From: Acidobacteriaceae bacterium
GTDB lineage: Bacteria > Acidobacteriota > Terriglobia > Terriglobales > Acidobacteriaceae
Reading direction: 5' to 3'
Length of the DNA stretch: 64,000 nucleotides
Assembly: GCA_003134655.1 (NCBI GenBank)
Contig: PLBY01000147.1
Span: 132,795 to 196,794, forward strand
Shown here in pieces: positions 1-10,400 of this stretch. The notes beneath the pieces were generated by a model. That model saw only the letters and a program-made list of their open reading frames with translations, was not told the DNA's origin and searched no databases. A program made the position numbers and the translations under genes. Within the stretch, counting starts at the first letter, position 1. Each line of letters starts with the position of its first letter.

Positions 1-548
1 CCCAACGAGTCCGTTCCGGTCTGAGCCGCAGCGATAAGATTCTTCTCCGGCAATGCGGCAGGATCCTCCTTGCTTGATTCGTCTCTTTCGGTAGTGGCGA
101 TGACGGCCTTTGTCACCGCTGCGGGATCGGAAGTGAATTCCTGAAACAGCCTAAGACGTCCTTCAATACCCAGCACGGAGAAGGCGAACTGATTCGCCGG
201 AACCATCTTGAGAATCTTCGAGGCAATGTCGCGCGCGTTCTTAGCGGAAGAAGGTTGGAGACGATCGAAGACCAAAGTGATCAGGTGCTGCGCGCTCGAT
301 TGCCCCGTCACCAGGCGAAGATCCGAGATGTTTACGGCAGAACCGCTGTCGGTAACCGCGATATCTCCCGGCTTGAGGTCGAGGACGGGCTCGTTCTTCT
401 TGTTGTGAACTACGAGATCGACGGTGACTTCGTTGGCGTTCGTAACAATTGTTGTTTTGTCGCTCTGCGGTGCGGGTACCGTTTGCGAGTAGCCCTGTGG
501 GACGGGGAGGACGAAGGCAAGAATCGCAATCATCCTGTACTTATTCAT
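1..548 (-). CDS. VWFA-related Acidobacterial domain protein (3' part outside window)
   Basis: This reading frame is absent from the ORF track because it runs off the left edge; I read it from the reverse complement. It starts with MNKYRMIAILAFVLPVPQGYSQ, a Sec signal peptide ending near residue 22. It continues through a beta-rich stretch (EVTVDLVVHNKKNEPVLDLK) into a von Willebrand A-like fold (ITLVFDRLQPSSAKNARDIA). The same layout appears in the two VWFA proteins at 3021 and 4935. The usual MIDAS motif DxSxS is not intact (FDRLQPSS). About 182 residues are visible, so the protein is a C-terminally incomplete exported protein. The family is common and multi-copy in Acidobacteria, and its function is unknown. 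Confidence 0.8.
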   Translation of the reverse strand, partial: MNKYRMIAILAFVLPVPQGYSQTVPAPQSDKTTIVTNANEVTVDLVVHNKKNEPVLDLKPGDIAVTDSGSAVNISDLRLVTGQSSAQHLITLVFDRLQPSSAKNARDIASKILKMVPANQFAFSVLGIEGRLRLFQEFTSDPAAVTKAVIATTERDESSKEDPAALPEKNLIAAAQTGTDSL

Positions 549-685
549 GAAAGAGTCCACTTATACATGCCTCAAATCTTCAGACTCAAAAGTAGCGGAC
601 ATTCTACATCGGTTCCGTGCGCACGATCACTCGAATCGGGATTTAAGCGATGAAGCTTCGACGTCTGTCTTTCGGCGCCCCGGGC

Positions 686-1768
686 TCAGTTTGGGAAAGG
701 TTCGCCAGGCTTTACGATCCTAATCTGGTGATCGGTAAAGGTCATGTGTCCGTTGGGGAGCTTTACCTTCGGCATGTGACAACTCACGCAATCCGCTTTA
801 GCTGTGGAGCATATCTTGGCGTGAACCTTGGTCGAATCCGGACCTGAGGAGATGAGAGGAGCCGCCGTCGACGAGTGGCATGCCAGGCATTGCGGATCGT
901 ACGAGGAATCCTGGCGGGCGACATCCACGTGGGGATCATGGCATGCGATGCAGCTGATGCGGGCATCCGCACCGTCAAAGCACTTACTGTTGGCGAGACG
1001 GTAGGGCTGGAAGCGGACGGTCAACTCGCCGCGCCAGTGATTTCGCACCACGGTTTCCCATGTGCGATGACATTGGCCGCAAAAATTCGAGATATCTTCC
1101 GCCGACCGCTTGCGGAGGTCCGGGGGAGCGGAGTCGAAATCGCCGTTGAAAGAGTCGCTGAGGTGGACGGTTGTACCAGCGTGACAATGCTCGCAGGTCA
1201 CGCCAGGCCGGAGGGTGTCATAAGTCATCTTACCGTTCGTAACTGCGTTGCTGGCGTGACAGCCGAAACACACCTTGGTTTCGCGGAGTTCGATCTCCCG
1301 CCCGATCGCCTCGTCGAGGTTGCGCGGCTTCAGGTCTTCGTCTCCGGTCGTGAAATCGAGTCCCGGAATTGAGGGATAGAAACTGACTGCGCTCTCATAC
1401 TGGTGCCCATTGCGTTCGAGAACCCAGGTCTGCGCGCCGGCGCCAAAATTCCAGTGGATCGGCACGGAGATTGTGCGCGTGCCATCGCTCACGCTATACG
1501 TGCTTTCGTCTCCGTGAGTTTCTACGGTATAGGTGTAAGGGCCTTTGCGAACGGTCAGCTTCGGATTGTCTTTGAGGACGGGATTTGCGCCCGGAAGCCC
1601 CAGGGCCCGTCCCATGGGAGTGCGTGGCTGCGATTGGGAGCGCGCGCTGTGGCAAGAAACACATGCGGTTTCTGTCTTGCCTTGGGCCGCCGCGGACGGC
1701 GAGATGGCTGCGATCGCAATCGCGAGACCCACGAGCGGGCTAAGGATGTGTGGCCGGCGTCGTATCAT
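686..1768 (-). CDS. Exported heptaheme c-type cytochrome
   Basis: The 360-residue protein has an N-terminal signal peptide (cleavage near AAAQG, residue 29) and seven CxxCH heme c sites, at about residues 36, 167, 192, 230, 273, 294 and 327. The long gap between the first and second heme (residues 41-166) is a heme-free beta-rich insert. Multiheme cytochromes of this kind carry electrons in the periplasm or at the outer surface; the partner cannot be told from sequence. Its ATG lies 29 bases inside the end of the upstream TPR gene, so the two are probably co-transcribed and translationally coupled. The TPR protein may therefore act with the cytochrome, for example in assembly or docking, but that is inference. 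Confidence 0.85.
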   Translation of the reverse strand: MIRRRPHILSPLVGLAIAIAAISPSAAAQGKTETACVSCHSARSQSQPRTPMGRALGLPGANPVLKDNPKLTVRKGPYTYTVETHGDESTYSVSDGTRTISVPIHWNFGAGAQTWVLERNGHQYESAVSFYPSIPGLDFTTGDEDLKPRNLDEAIGREIELRETKVCFGCHASNAVTNGKMTYDTLRPGVTCEHCHAGTTVHLSDSFNGDFDSAPPDLRKRSAEDISNFCGQCHRTWETVVRNHWRGELTVRFQPYRLANSKCFDGADARISCIACHDPHVDVARQDSSYDPQCLACHSSTAAPLISSGPDSTKVHAKICSTAKADCVSCHMPKVKLPNGHMTFTDHQIRIVKPGEPFPN

Positions 1769-2855
1769 TTTTCGTCATTTCGAGACACAGCAATCGTTCG
1801 CGCCGGGCATCTGCTTTGCGGCCAGACTTTGAGTACGCCTTTGCCAGTGCGAGGTGGACTTCAAGGTTGTCGGGCTGCAATTGCGCGGTCTTTTCCAGGT
1901 GTTCGATTCCGGCCTTCGTATCTCCCGTCTCGGTGAGCGCCCGGCCGAGCACAAGTTGAGCGCTGGAGAGGGAAGTATCTTCGGCCACCGCCTTCCGTGC
2001 GTGCGGTAAGGCTTCGGCACCGTCGTTCTGCATGAGAGGAATCCAGGCCAGCATAACCTCTGCAACTGCATTGGACGGATTCACCTCCAACTCTTTCTTG
2101 AACTCGACCACGGCCTGATCCGGATCGGTGGCGTAGAGCAAGTAGCCATAAAGATAGTGGGCGTTGGGCACGGGCGGGAGGCGCTCGAAGAGACGCCCGA
2201 ACTCCGCGTGCGCGACCTCTGTGTCTTTCCTCATGAAGTCGAACGCTGCCTTACCGGCGCTGACGTACACCTCCTGCTGATCTGCCTTCAATTCTCGCGG
2301 GAGCAGAGGAGCACGGAGCCCAGCCAAGCCCAAGGCCAGCAGTAGTTCGGGGTTGGAGTCTTCATCGCGGGTGAAAAAAGCGTAGCTTCGCAGCGCGTCT
2401 TCGAACCGGCCCATTCGCGTCAGCAGCAGAGCCTCATGGTAGCGAAGAATTTTTTCGTTGCGCGGCTGATTGGCGGCGCCCAGCGACAAGGCTCTCTGAA
2501 TGTCTTTCAGAGATGGCGGATAGTCGCCGATTTCGAATTCGCACAGCGCCCGCATGGCCAGAGCCGGGGCTGCGCTGGGAGTGAGTTCGAGATAGTGGGA
2601 GAGCGCGTCGCGGGCGGCGGTGTATTCGCCGGATCCGTAGTGCAGCGAGCCCAGGAACCACCAACCGTCAGCCCACTGCGAATTCAGTTTCAGCGCCTGC
2701 CGGTAGAGTTCGATGGCTCCGGGAACGTCGTTGGCGTCGCGAGCGGCCGTGGCCTTCGCGGCTAAATCAGAGAAGCTGGCGGGGTTGGCCTGCGCAGCAC
2801 AAAATGAAGGACAGAGCGCGAGGATCAATACGGCGAGACCAAGTTTCGGCTCCAT
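1740..2855 (-). CDS. Exported TPR-repeat protein
   Basis: The ORF track begins at 2966, but the ATG at 2855 gives a clean signal peptide (MEPKLGLAVLILALCPSFCAAQ) and is preferred; the protein is then 371 residues. Tetratricopeptide repeats fill the mature part (for example AIELYRQALKLNSQWADGWW and AHYLYGYLLYATDPDQAVVE), and the last two are the most regular. TPR solenoids bind partner proteins; no catalytic domain is seen. The 3' end overlaps the heptaheme cytochrome gene by 29 bases, which suggests a joint extracytoplasmic role. Confidence 0.8.
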   Translation of the reverse strand: MEPKLGLAVLILALCPSFCAAQANPASFSDLAAKATAARDANDVPGAIELYRQALKLNSQWADGWWFLGSLHYGSGEYTAARDALSHYLELTPSAAPALAMRALCEFEIGDYPPSLKDIQRALSLGAANQPRNEKILRYHEALLLTRMGRFEDALRSYAFFTRDEDSNPELLLALGLAGLRAPLLPRELKADQQEVYVSAGKAAFDFMRKDTEVAHAEFGRLFERLPPVPNAHYLYGYLLYATDPDQAVVEFKKELEVNPSNAVAEVMLAWIPLMQNDGAEALPHARKAVAEDTSLSSAQLVLGRALTETGDTKAGIEHLEKTAQLQPDNLEVHLALAKAYSKSGRKADARRERLLCLEMTKNDTTPATHP

Positions 2856-3020
2856 GCGCCTGCGGTACCACTTACGATTCGTCCCCATGCCCGTATTTTG
2901 CCGCACCCACTGCGGCCTTCTACGTCCACACCGCTTTAACGCAGAATTTCCTATCAGGACGACCATCGTACCATGCGTATGCGAAGGGTTAGAGGACGGC
3001 CGGGTTCGGTCGCGGGTCGC

Positions 3021-4820
3021 CTAGCGACATGACGGATAATGCTGTCTCGCCGAGTCTGCCACCTCAGAAGACGAACTGGAAGGATGCAGAAACGCCTCTG
3101 TGGTTTTCCCCTCCGGCACCAGTGGCAGGTTGACCTCCAAAGCTCCGACATTGTCGGTGGCCACGTCCCGGACCGCGATCCGCACGGAGACTGCAGTCAT
3201 CGGCACATCGAACTGCTGTTGAAGGCGAAAGATGCCGTCACGCCTCATGCCGGGGGAGTGCGTAGTATTTTCCGCAGCCCGCTGTACGACCCCGTTCAGC
3301 ATCCTCCCCTCGGCGTCGAAAGCAGCCGCCGCCACTTCCAACGCTGGGTAGCGGGCCGCAACGGTGTAATCGATTTGGTAAGTCTGCAGTTGGATGGAGT
3401 GCAGGGGCTTGGCTGGCCGGTTCTGGTGGCGCTCGCGAAAGAAAGCGGGCTGATCGGCCAAACTCGCCATCTGTTCGCGTGTGGCCTTCGCGGGAGCCGA
3501 CAAGGCGTGAATGTGGGCTCGGAACAATAATTGGTGCGCCAGTGGCGCGCCGTGCTGCATGTTGGAATACAGCGAATCTGCCACCTGGCTCAGTTGAAAT
3601 GGTTCCAGTTCCGATGCTAGACGGAACCCCCCGATCGTTTCGGGTGCACTCGGGCCGGGGTTGCCATAGTACGAACGGCGGTAGGCCAGATGATAGCCGC
3701 GCTTATCAAGCTCAACATGAACGTGGCGCAGCTTGCCGTTGTAGTTTTGATTGCTGGGAGAGTAAGTCAGAGTGTAGTAGTGGCCGCCGGTTTCTGTCGC
3801 TTCCGCGAGCGCGGTGGCCAAATCGTTCGTCCCGTAGATGGCACGGCCTCCGGTCGCGTCGGCAATTTCCTGCTCGGTCATGTGCCGGGCGTTCAGAGCG
3901 TAGTCAGCGCTGTTTTCAGCGGATACCTGAGTCTGACCAATATTCGTGGCGGACGCGCCGGTTACCGCGACGCCGCGCACGTCGACCGGATAGACGGCGA
4001 TCTGTCCACGCGCCAGGGCGTCGGTGGCTTCCTTCACCTCGTCACTGATACTGCGCCCCTCGGATCCCGGGTCAGCACTGGGCATGATCGCCGACGGAAA
4101 CGCTTCCGAGATCCAGAGGACATTCTTGTGTCCCGGAAGACCGGACAGGAATTTCGCGATACCCATCAGTACCCGCGGGGTAGAGATCGCAGGTCGATAG
4201 TTATCGGCATATAGAAAGATCCGCGGCAGATGAGAGTGAGGATTCTTGGGATCCACAGCGTCCGCGAGCCGGTTGCGGTCCTCGGTGAAACCCTGAACGA
4301 GATAAAGTCCGTCGCTTAAAACAAAGACTGCGAAACGGGTACCCAGGGGCTTGCTCAAGGCGAACTTCAGCAGTTGTTCGCGTGCGGCAGGCTGGTCGTC
4401 GACCTCCATATTAAGGAGATCCAGAAGCAATACATAAAGAGGTCCCCGCTCCGGGCCGGAGGGGACGTTCACGAATGTATTCGTCGGAAGGAACGCGGGA
4501 GCCTTCGGGAGGGAAGCGGAAACGGTGTCGAAGTCGTGGACGTCGAACGAGCGAACCCGCTGTGGCTTTCCGTCTTCGGCGATCGAAAAGTCGCTGGCGG
4601 TAAGGCCGGAAACCGGCTTTCCATTCGAGTCAGAGATGACTACGTCGACCACGACGCGCCGCACGGTCGAGTGGAAGACGAGACCGCTGGTTTCGGTTTC
4701 CTGGGAATCCGGGTCCGTCGGCAACTGCGAAACCGTTGGGGTTCTCTGCGCGCCAACTGTCCCCACAAACAGAGCGGCTGCCAGAAGAAGACGGGTTCGG
4801 AGCAAGAACGATGCAACCAT
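3021..4820 (-). CDS. VWFA-related Acidobacterial domain protein
   Basis: This is a secreted protein of about 599 residues from the internal ATG at 4820 (MVASFLLRTRLLLAAALFVG signal peptide); the ORF-track start 32 codons upstream would bury the signal. Order of parts: signal peptide, a beta domain with the family hallmark 'VDVVISDSNGKPVSGLTASD', a VWA-like fold (LYVLLLDLLNMEVDDQP... through HKNVLWISEAFP), then a C-terminal beta-rich region containing YTLTYSPSNQNYNGKLRHV, also shared by its neighbour. The metal-site motif DxSxS is replaced by DLLNM. It is adjacent to and co-directional with the related gene at 4935 (114-base gap). The family is widespread in Acidobacteria and its function is unknown; adhesion or surface protein binding is a guess from the VWA fold. 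Confidence 0.85.
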   Translation of the reverse strand: MVASFLLRTRLLLAAALFVGTVGAQRTPTVSQLPTDPDSQETETSGLVFHSTVRRVVVDVVISDSNGKPVSGLTASDFSIAEDGKPQRVRSFDVHDFDTVSASLPKAPAFLPTNTFVNVPSGPERGPLYVLLLDLLNMEVDDQPAAREQLLKFALSKPLGTRFAVFVLSDGLYLVQGFTEDRNRLADAVDPKNPHSHLPRIFLYADNYRPAISTPRVLMGIAKFLSGLPGHKNVLWISEAFPSAIMPSADPGSEGRSISDEVKEATDALARGQIAVYPVDVRGVAVTGASATNIGQTQVSAENSADYALNARHMTEQEIADATGGRAIYGTNDLATALAEATETGGHYYTLTYSPSNQNYNGKLRHVHVELDKRGYHLAYRRSYYGNPGPSAPETIGGFRLASELEPFQLSQVADSLYSNMQHGAPLAHQLLFRAHIHALSAPAKATREQMASLADQPAFFRERHQNRPAKPLHSIQLQTYQIDYTVAARYPALEVAAAAFDAEGRMLNGVVQRAAENTTHSPGMRRDGIFRLQQQFDVPMTAVSVRIAVRDVATDNVGALEVNLPLVPEGKTTEAFLHPSSSSSEVADSARQHYPSCR

Positions 4821-4934
4821 GCGAACGTCTCCGCTGCTGGCCAGTGGTTTGAGCCGAGCGATTCTACCCCAGAGCAGCACTCCGGTTGTCAACGATTTGC
4901 TGCAGGGCGCAAACAAATCGGCAACCGGTTCTTC

Positions 4935-7169
4935 CTACTCAACCTTGACGGACAAGCTTGATTCCGCCACCGACGTTCCCTGCCGGGCTGTGACCAGCAC
5001 ATCGCACTGACCCTGGCCGGGAGTAAGTTGCACAATCATGGGAATGGAACCGTCGGGAGCAGGCTGGGACAGATTCACGGGCTTGCGAGCGATCTCTTTG
5101 CCGTCTCGCAAGAGCTCCACAGTCACTTTCGTCTCCTCGCCTGCGACCGCCTTCGTCGGGTACACCACGAAATAAAGGCTCAATGGATTTCCCGGCGGCA
5201 CCGAATCGGCCAGCGTCGGAGTTACTCGGCCATTCTCCAGTTCAAAAGGACTCTGCGGATTGCGCGGCCCCGTCAGGGCGTCGAAACGGCGCACCAACCC
5301 CAGGGAACTCAAAGAAAGATTCTTGCCGGGATCGACGAAAACGGAGACTCGCTTCGCCGAAGTTCTGCCTGTCTGTTCATCTGTGACTGCCGTGTCGATC
5401 ACATAGTGCCCGGGCTGTAATTCGACTGGCTCGGCGTAGAGGATGCGATCGGTCTGCAGCTGTGCCGCGTCTGCACTCGACACTTTGCGCACCAGTTCGC
5501 GGCTCACCTTCTTCACGATCTCTCCGGTGGAGTCGTGAATGAAAGCGACCAGAGCGGCTCGCACCCGCAGTTCGCCGGCTTTCTTGTCGGTGACGGCTTT
5601 AATGCCTGCCAACGGGATCTCAAACGTTACTTCGTACTCGACCGCGTTTTCCCGCGGCCGGAACTTCATGGCCGAGACCTGGTAGGGAAATTCCGACGCA
5701 GCCGGCTGCGCGTTCATGGCGTTCAAGGCGAGTAGTTCGTAGGGCTGGAGCGGTTCTCCGTTCAAGTCCGGAACCGCGTAGTAGCCTTTTCGAGTCTGCA
5801 GAGTAATCTTTGGACGGCTGATCTTTACGTCGATTTTGCGGAAATGTCCATCGTAATTGGTCGACGTCGGAGAATATGCCAGCTCGTAATGGTCGCGAAT
5901 GTCCTCCATCATGTGCTGCATCGGGAGGGATATCTCGTTTGTATTCGTGACCGCGAAGCCCCCCGTGGACTCAGCCAATTCCCGCATTGCGAGTTGACGG
6001 CTTGCGACCGCCGTCAGCTGGACGTCATCATCTTCCAAATGCCCGTTGATGGGGTCGACAGGCTGAGCCACACTCTCGGCTCCGGTGCGGCGCTGCGCCG
6101 CCAAGGCGTCCATCATCGGGTCTTCCACGTTCAGGCCGCGCGTGTCGATGGTATAAAAGGCTACCCCTGATCGGTTGGCATAGCTAATGAGGTTGTCGAC
6201 GGCATCACGGCGGTTGATGGGCAAGGTCAGTCCGTCGGCGAGATAAAGAATTACCTTCCGGCCTGGCAGGTTTTCCTCACTGCGTACCAGTTGATTCAGG
6301 GAGTCCATGGCGTCCATGCCGTCTGACAAACTGGTCGCGAACCGCAGTCCTTTCACCAAGCCAGCCTGCGCAAGCATGGCATTGCCTAGTTGGAGGGAAA
6401 CGTCCTGGGAGGCGGCGTTTGCTGCGAACAACGGATCGTGCGCGATCGCTACTAACGGATTCGCTTGTGCGTTCTGGACAGCCTGGGCGGTGGTGGCCAG
6501 CGTCTGTGGTGAAGCGAGGATGTTCTCCGTCGTTGCGTTTAGTGCGGCAAGGGCGCTGCTCGCGACCGTTGCATTAACATTCAGGGCGCCTCCTCCTCGC
6601 AGGCCTTTGGTGGCGAGGTCGACCGCCTTGGCCAGCACATCCTTGTCGCTGGTATAGGGCTGCATCACCTGCATATTGCGATCGAGGCGGTAGATCGTCA
6701 CATAGGTATTCGGCAGATTGTCGCTCTTGAGAAATTCGAGGACCGCTCGCCGCGCAAATTCCAGATTCAGGGGGCCGATTTCCGCGAACACAATCGAAAC
6801 AAAGTTGACCTGCCGCATGGAATTCAGCGGATGCGGATCGTCCCCGCTTCTTTGGGTCAGTGCCGGCGTTTTTTGAGCGCCAGCAACGCTGCGTTCGGTT
6901 TCCAGTTGTTCAAGGCCTTGAATGTTGCGAAAAACCCGAACGTTCTGGAGGACGCCATCCTCGTAGATTTGTACTTCCTCGGGGTGAAGATCGGTGACCG
7001 GATGGTGGTGCTTGTCGCGAACCACCATATCGAGGAGCACTTCCCGCGTCGTGGTGTGAATCACAGGGCGGTTCGCCTCAACCGCGGGCGGGGAACTGGT
7101 TTGGGAGAAGAAGGCAGGGAGAGCAACCAGGGTGTTCAAGGCAACCACGAGAAGAATACGTGCAGGCAT
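4935..7169 (-). CDS. VWFA-related Acidobacterial domain protein (large form)
   Basis: The 744-residue protein has a signal peptide (MPARILLVVALNTLVALPAFFSQ). It carries the same N-terminal signature as its neighbours ('TREVLLDMVVRDKHHHPVTD') and a VWA-like domain (VNFVSIVFAEIGPLNLEFA ... GRKVILYLADGLTLP). An alanine/asparagine-rich insert (NVNATVASSALAALNATTEN) interrupts the VWA domain. 'YELAYSPTSTNYDGHFRKI' ends the conserved part, and about 270 C-terminal residues form a beta-rich tail. The MIDAS serines are missing. It is the first gene of the minus-strand block and diverges from the Oar-like receptor across 288 bases. Function unknown. Confidence 0.85.
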   Translation of the reverse strand: MPARILLVVALNTLVALPAFFSQTSSPPAVEANRPVIHTTTREVLLDMVVRDKHHHPVTDLHPEEVQIYEDGVLQNVRVFRNIQGLEQLETERSVAGAQKTPALTQRSGDDPHPLNSMRQVNFVSIVFAEIGPLNLEFARRAVLEFLKSDNLPNTYVTIYRLDRNMQVMQPYTSDKDVLAKAVDLATKGLRGGGALNVNATVASSALAALNATTENILASPQTLATTAQAVQNAQANPLVAIAHDPLFAANAASQDVSLQLGNAMLAQAGLVKGLRFATSLSDGMDAMDSLNQLVRSEENLPGRKVILYLADGLTLPINRRDAVDNLISYANRSGVAFYTIDTRGLNVEDPMMDALAAQRRTGAESVAQPVDPINGHLEDDDVQLTAVASRQLAMRELAESTGGFAVTNTNEISLPMQHMMEDIRDHYELAYSPTSTNYDGHFRKIDVKISRPKITLQTRKGYYAVPDLNGEPLQPYELLALNAMNAQPAASEFPYQVSAMKFRPRENAVEYEVTFEIPLAGIKAVTDKKAGELRVRAALVAFIHDSTGEIVKKVSRELVRKVSSADAAQLQTDRILYAEPVELQPGHYVIDTAVTDEQTGRTSAKRVSVFVDPGKNLSLSSLGLVRRFDALTGPRNPQSPFELENGRVTPTLADSVPPGNPLSLYFVVYPTKAVAGEETKVTVELLRDGKEIARKPVNLSQPAPDGSIPMIVQLTPGQGQCDVLVTARQGTSVAESSLSVKVE

Positions 7170-7285
7170 GGACCCAACCTCACCAATCCCGCCATCCGAC
7201 CCCAGTTAGCGGGCTTTCCCACGATTCTGGCCCGATCAAGACCGACAGTGTACCCCCGTTGGTCCAAATATGCACGCTTTCCTTA

Positions 7286-7299
7286 AAAAATCGATTTTT
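7286..7299. promoter_or_regulatory. Perfect AT-rich palindrome with central CG, possible LacI-family operator
   Basis: AAAAATCGATTTTT is a perfect 14-base palindrome directly upstream of a TTGACA hexamer in the divergent region between the VWFA gene and the TonB-dependent receptor. LacI/GalR-family operators are palindromes centred on CG. A near copy (AAAATCGGTTTT) sits just upstream of the GH44 gene. Calling it an operator is inference. Confidence 0.4.
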
Positions 7300-7302
7300 C
7301 TC

Positions 7303-7332
7303 TTGACAGTGGCGATTGATCGGCGGTAACTT
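7303..7332 (+). promoter_or_regulatory. Possible sigma70-type promoter of the Oar-like receptor
   Basis: A perfect TTGACA (7303-7308) is followed after 18 bases by TAACTT (7327-7332), a poor -10 match. It lies between the two palindromes and about 125 bases upstream of the preferred start codon. The -35 is convincing by eye, the -10 is weak. Confidence 0.4.
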
Positions 7333-7364
7333 GCGACGTTCTAGGCAATAGTATGAAAACACTA

Positions 7365-7378
7365 CGTAATCGCTTACG
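7365..7378. promoter_or_regulatory. LacI-family-type operator upstream of the TonB-dependent receptor
   Basis: CGTAATCGCTTACG has perfect 5-base arms and the central CG typical of LacI/GalR-family sites (pattern GTAA-N-CG-N-TTAC). It lies just downstream of the putative promoter, where a repressor would block transcription. The same element with only the N bases changed (CGTAAACGATTACG) lies 38 bases upstream of the GH3 gene at 20281. No lacI-type regulator gene is in the window. Confidence 0.6.
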
Positions 7379-7457
7379 GTCCTCAGTAAAAGATGCCTCG
7401 CGGTGTCCGGGGCACGGAGACTATGAGCGCAGTTCCATGCAAATTCGGGGAGGGGCA

Positions 7458-10400
7458 ATGATTTCCACTTGTCAACTCGCGGTGTTGAGAAAGACTGTGA
7501 GCGCGGCAGTTCTGCTGCTGGTTCTTATCCTGCTGGCGTCGACCGGTTTCGCGCAGCAGTTAACTGGCACCTTGAGTGCCACGGTTTCTGACTCGGCCGG
7601 CGCTGTCGTGCCCAACGCAAAAATCACGATGAAGAACGACGCGTCTGGCGACGTGCGCACCACGGTCTCGAACGGCTCGGGCTACTTCGCCATTACGGCC
7701 GTTCAGCCCGGGTCGTATTCCGTAAATATTGAGGCTCCGGGCTTTAAGAGTTGGACCCAGACAGGCATCGTCTTCTCCCAAGGCGATAGCAAGACATTAC
7801 CCAACATCAAGCTCGAGATCGGCAAGGTCACTGAGACCGTCGAAATCAAGGCGGGAGCGGACGTTGTGATCCCAGACAATTCCGAGGTCAGCACAACCCT
7901 AAACCAGCAACTGATTGAAGATATTCCGATCGTTGGCCGCGACGCGGGCGAGTTGTTGAAGGTTATGCCTGGAATGGCGCTGACCAACGGCCTGAGCCAG
8001 GGATCCGGGTTCAACGACAAGGTGGTTGGCACGAATAACGGCCCTGTCGGCAACTACTCCTCGAACGGCACGCAGCCCTATGGCGCGATGGCGTTCATGC
8101 TTGACGGCGCCAACCTGGTGGATCCGGGCAACGCCGGCACACAGATTGCCAACATCAACCAAGACATGGTTTCGGAAGTCAAAGTGTTGATGTCGTCCTA
8201 CAGCGCTGAATACGCCAAAGGGCCAGTGATTTTCCAGGCGTTCAGCAAGAGCGGCGGCAACGCGTTCCACGGCGAAGCGTACCTGTACGCCCGCAACAGC
8301 GCGCTCAACTCGGTCGATGCCTACAGCAAGAGCCAAGGCTTGACCAATCCGGCGGAGCACTACTACTACGTGGGCGGGAACGTTGGAGGTCCGATCATCA
8401 TCCCGGGCACCGACTTTAACAAGAGTCGCAAGAAACTATTCTTCTGGGCTGGCTACGAATACATGAACCAGCACCCTGCGGCCACACCGATCAACTACAA
8501 CGTGCCGACCGCGGAGCAACTTGGCGGTGATTTCAGCGAAACAACGATCAATGGCATACCAGGAACGACTGCCGTTTCGGGTTGCGGTAGCAATACGACG
8601 CTCTTGAGTTGCCTTTCCAGCGGCGCCGTTTGGCAGTACGCCTACGCTAGCCCCTACGGCCTCCCGGGCGGTGGGAACACGATGCCTACCTCCGCCTACG
8701 ACCCGAACGTCCCCGGCATCGCCGCCATGATGCCGAAGTCGAACATTACCCCTTCGGCCGCTAACGGCTGGAATAATTACCAATTCATCAGCACCGTTCC
8801 GCAGAACCGCTGGGAAGCCACCGGCAAAGTGGATTACGCCATCAGTGACAACACCAAGCTGACGGTGTCCTACACTCGCCAGATCGAAAACGATCAGCAT
8901 CCCATTGGCGTCTGGTGGACTCCACCGTGGACCTTGCCGTATCCATCGAACGTTGTTGCGCCTACAACCTCGCAGGAGTTCATGGCGAACTTCACGCACG
9001 TATTCAGTCCGACGACCACCAATGAGTTTGTGTTCACCTTGGCGCGGTATATCAACCCCAGTTCGCTCTCGAATCCTAAGGCGGTTGATCGTACGGCCGT
9101 TGGGTTCAACGTGAATGGATTGTTCGGCCATACCACCTCCCAGATACCGAACTTCGAAGGTCCTTGGGGCGGAGCTTTCCCCAACATCGAAAATTTCTCC
9201 TTTGATGGAAGCTTCCAGAAGGGTGCTTTCGGCGCTACCAAGAAAGATCCGGCTTTGTACGATAACTTCACCAAGGTGGTCGGCTCCCACACTCTGAAAG
9301 CTGGTTTCTACTGGGATACCAGCCAGAACATCCAGTCGGCCGGCGGCCTTGGGCCGGGCGACAACGGTACCTACAACTTAGGTTGGGGCCCGAACAGTTC
9401 CGGCAACGTGGTGGCTGACTTCCTGCTTGGCCGTACCAACAACTACCAGCAGGTGAGTTCGTTCCCCACGAACGATCTCAAGTTCCATCAGTGGTCGATT
9501 TACGCGCAGGATTCGTTCAAAGCGAATCGACAGCTGACCTTGAATTATGGCCTGCGCTTTGACCACGTCGGCCAGTGGTACGGCACGCCGCAAGGCTTCC
9601 AGGTTTGGAATCCAGGGACGTATCAGCAAAATGTCTACGGGTCGACTGGACTTGTAACCGCTGCTCCGAATAACACGGGCTTATCGTGGCATGCGAACAA
9701 TAGCGCGGTACCGCTGTCTGGCATGAACTCGCCGTTGTTCTATTACGAGCCTCGCGTCGGCTTAGCTTATGACATCTTCGGAACCGGAAAGACCGTCCTT
9801 CGGTCCGGATTCGCCGTATTCCACTACCAGGTTTCTACCCAGGTTGCCAACGCGGCTACGGGGCCTGAAGGAGCATTTACCTTCCAAACCCCTGGTACGC
9901 AAACTGGGTACAACCAGATTGAGTCGGGTGGTGCTGGATTCGTACCTCCTTCGAGCGTAGCTCAAAATGGCGCAACCGTTTCCGCCCTGCTTCCAGGAGA
10001 CAACAAGACTCCGCTGACCATGAACTGGAACGTCACCGTTTCTCAGGCTCTGCCTTGGCGGTCGGTGCTTGAAGTATCGTATGTCGCCAACAAGAGCCAA
10101 AATGAGTGGATTGACGGCGGCAATGGCAAGGTTGGGGATCTAAACAACGTACAACAGGGCGGTTTTTTCTTGCCTGATCCCACCGGTTCGAACACAGGGG
10201 GATCAACCTTCGGGAAGCTCATGTCCCCCAACGCGCCGGGTTGCACCAGCAGCACCCCGACCAACAATCAGCCGCTGGCATGCGCCAGCCAACCAAACTA
10301 CGCGTTAACGTTCAACGCGAACGACTGGCGCCCCTTGAATGTCTACCAGGACGTTTACTTGCTCTATCACGGCAGCTACGCCAACTACAATTCACTGCAG

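Noticed and set aside
255-653. 132-residue plus-strand ORF at the left edge
   Set aside because: Antisense to the partial VWFA-related gene, whose signal peptide and family signature are clear on the minus strand.
8436-9290. 284-residue minus-strand ORF
   Set aside because: Antisense shadow of the first TonB-dependent receptor.
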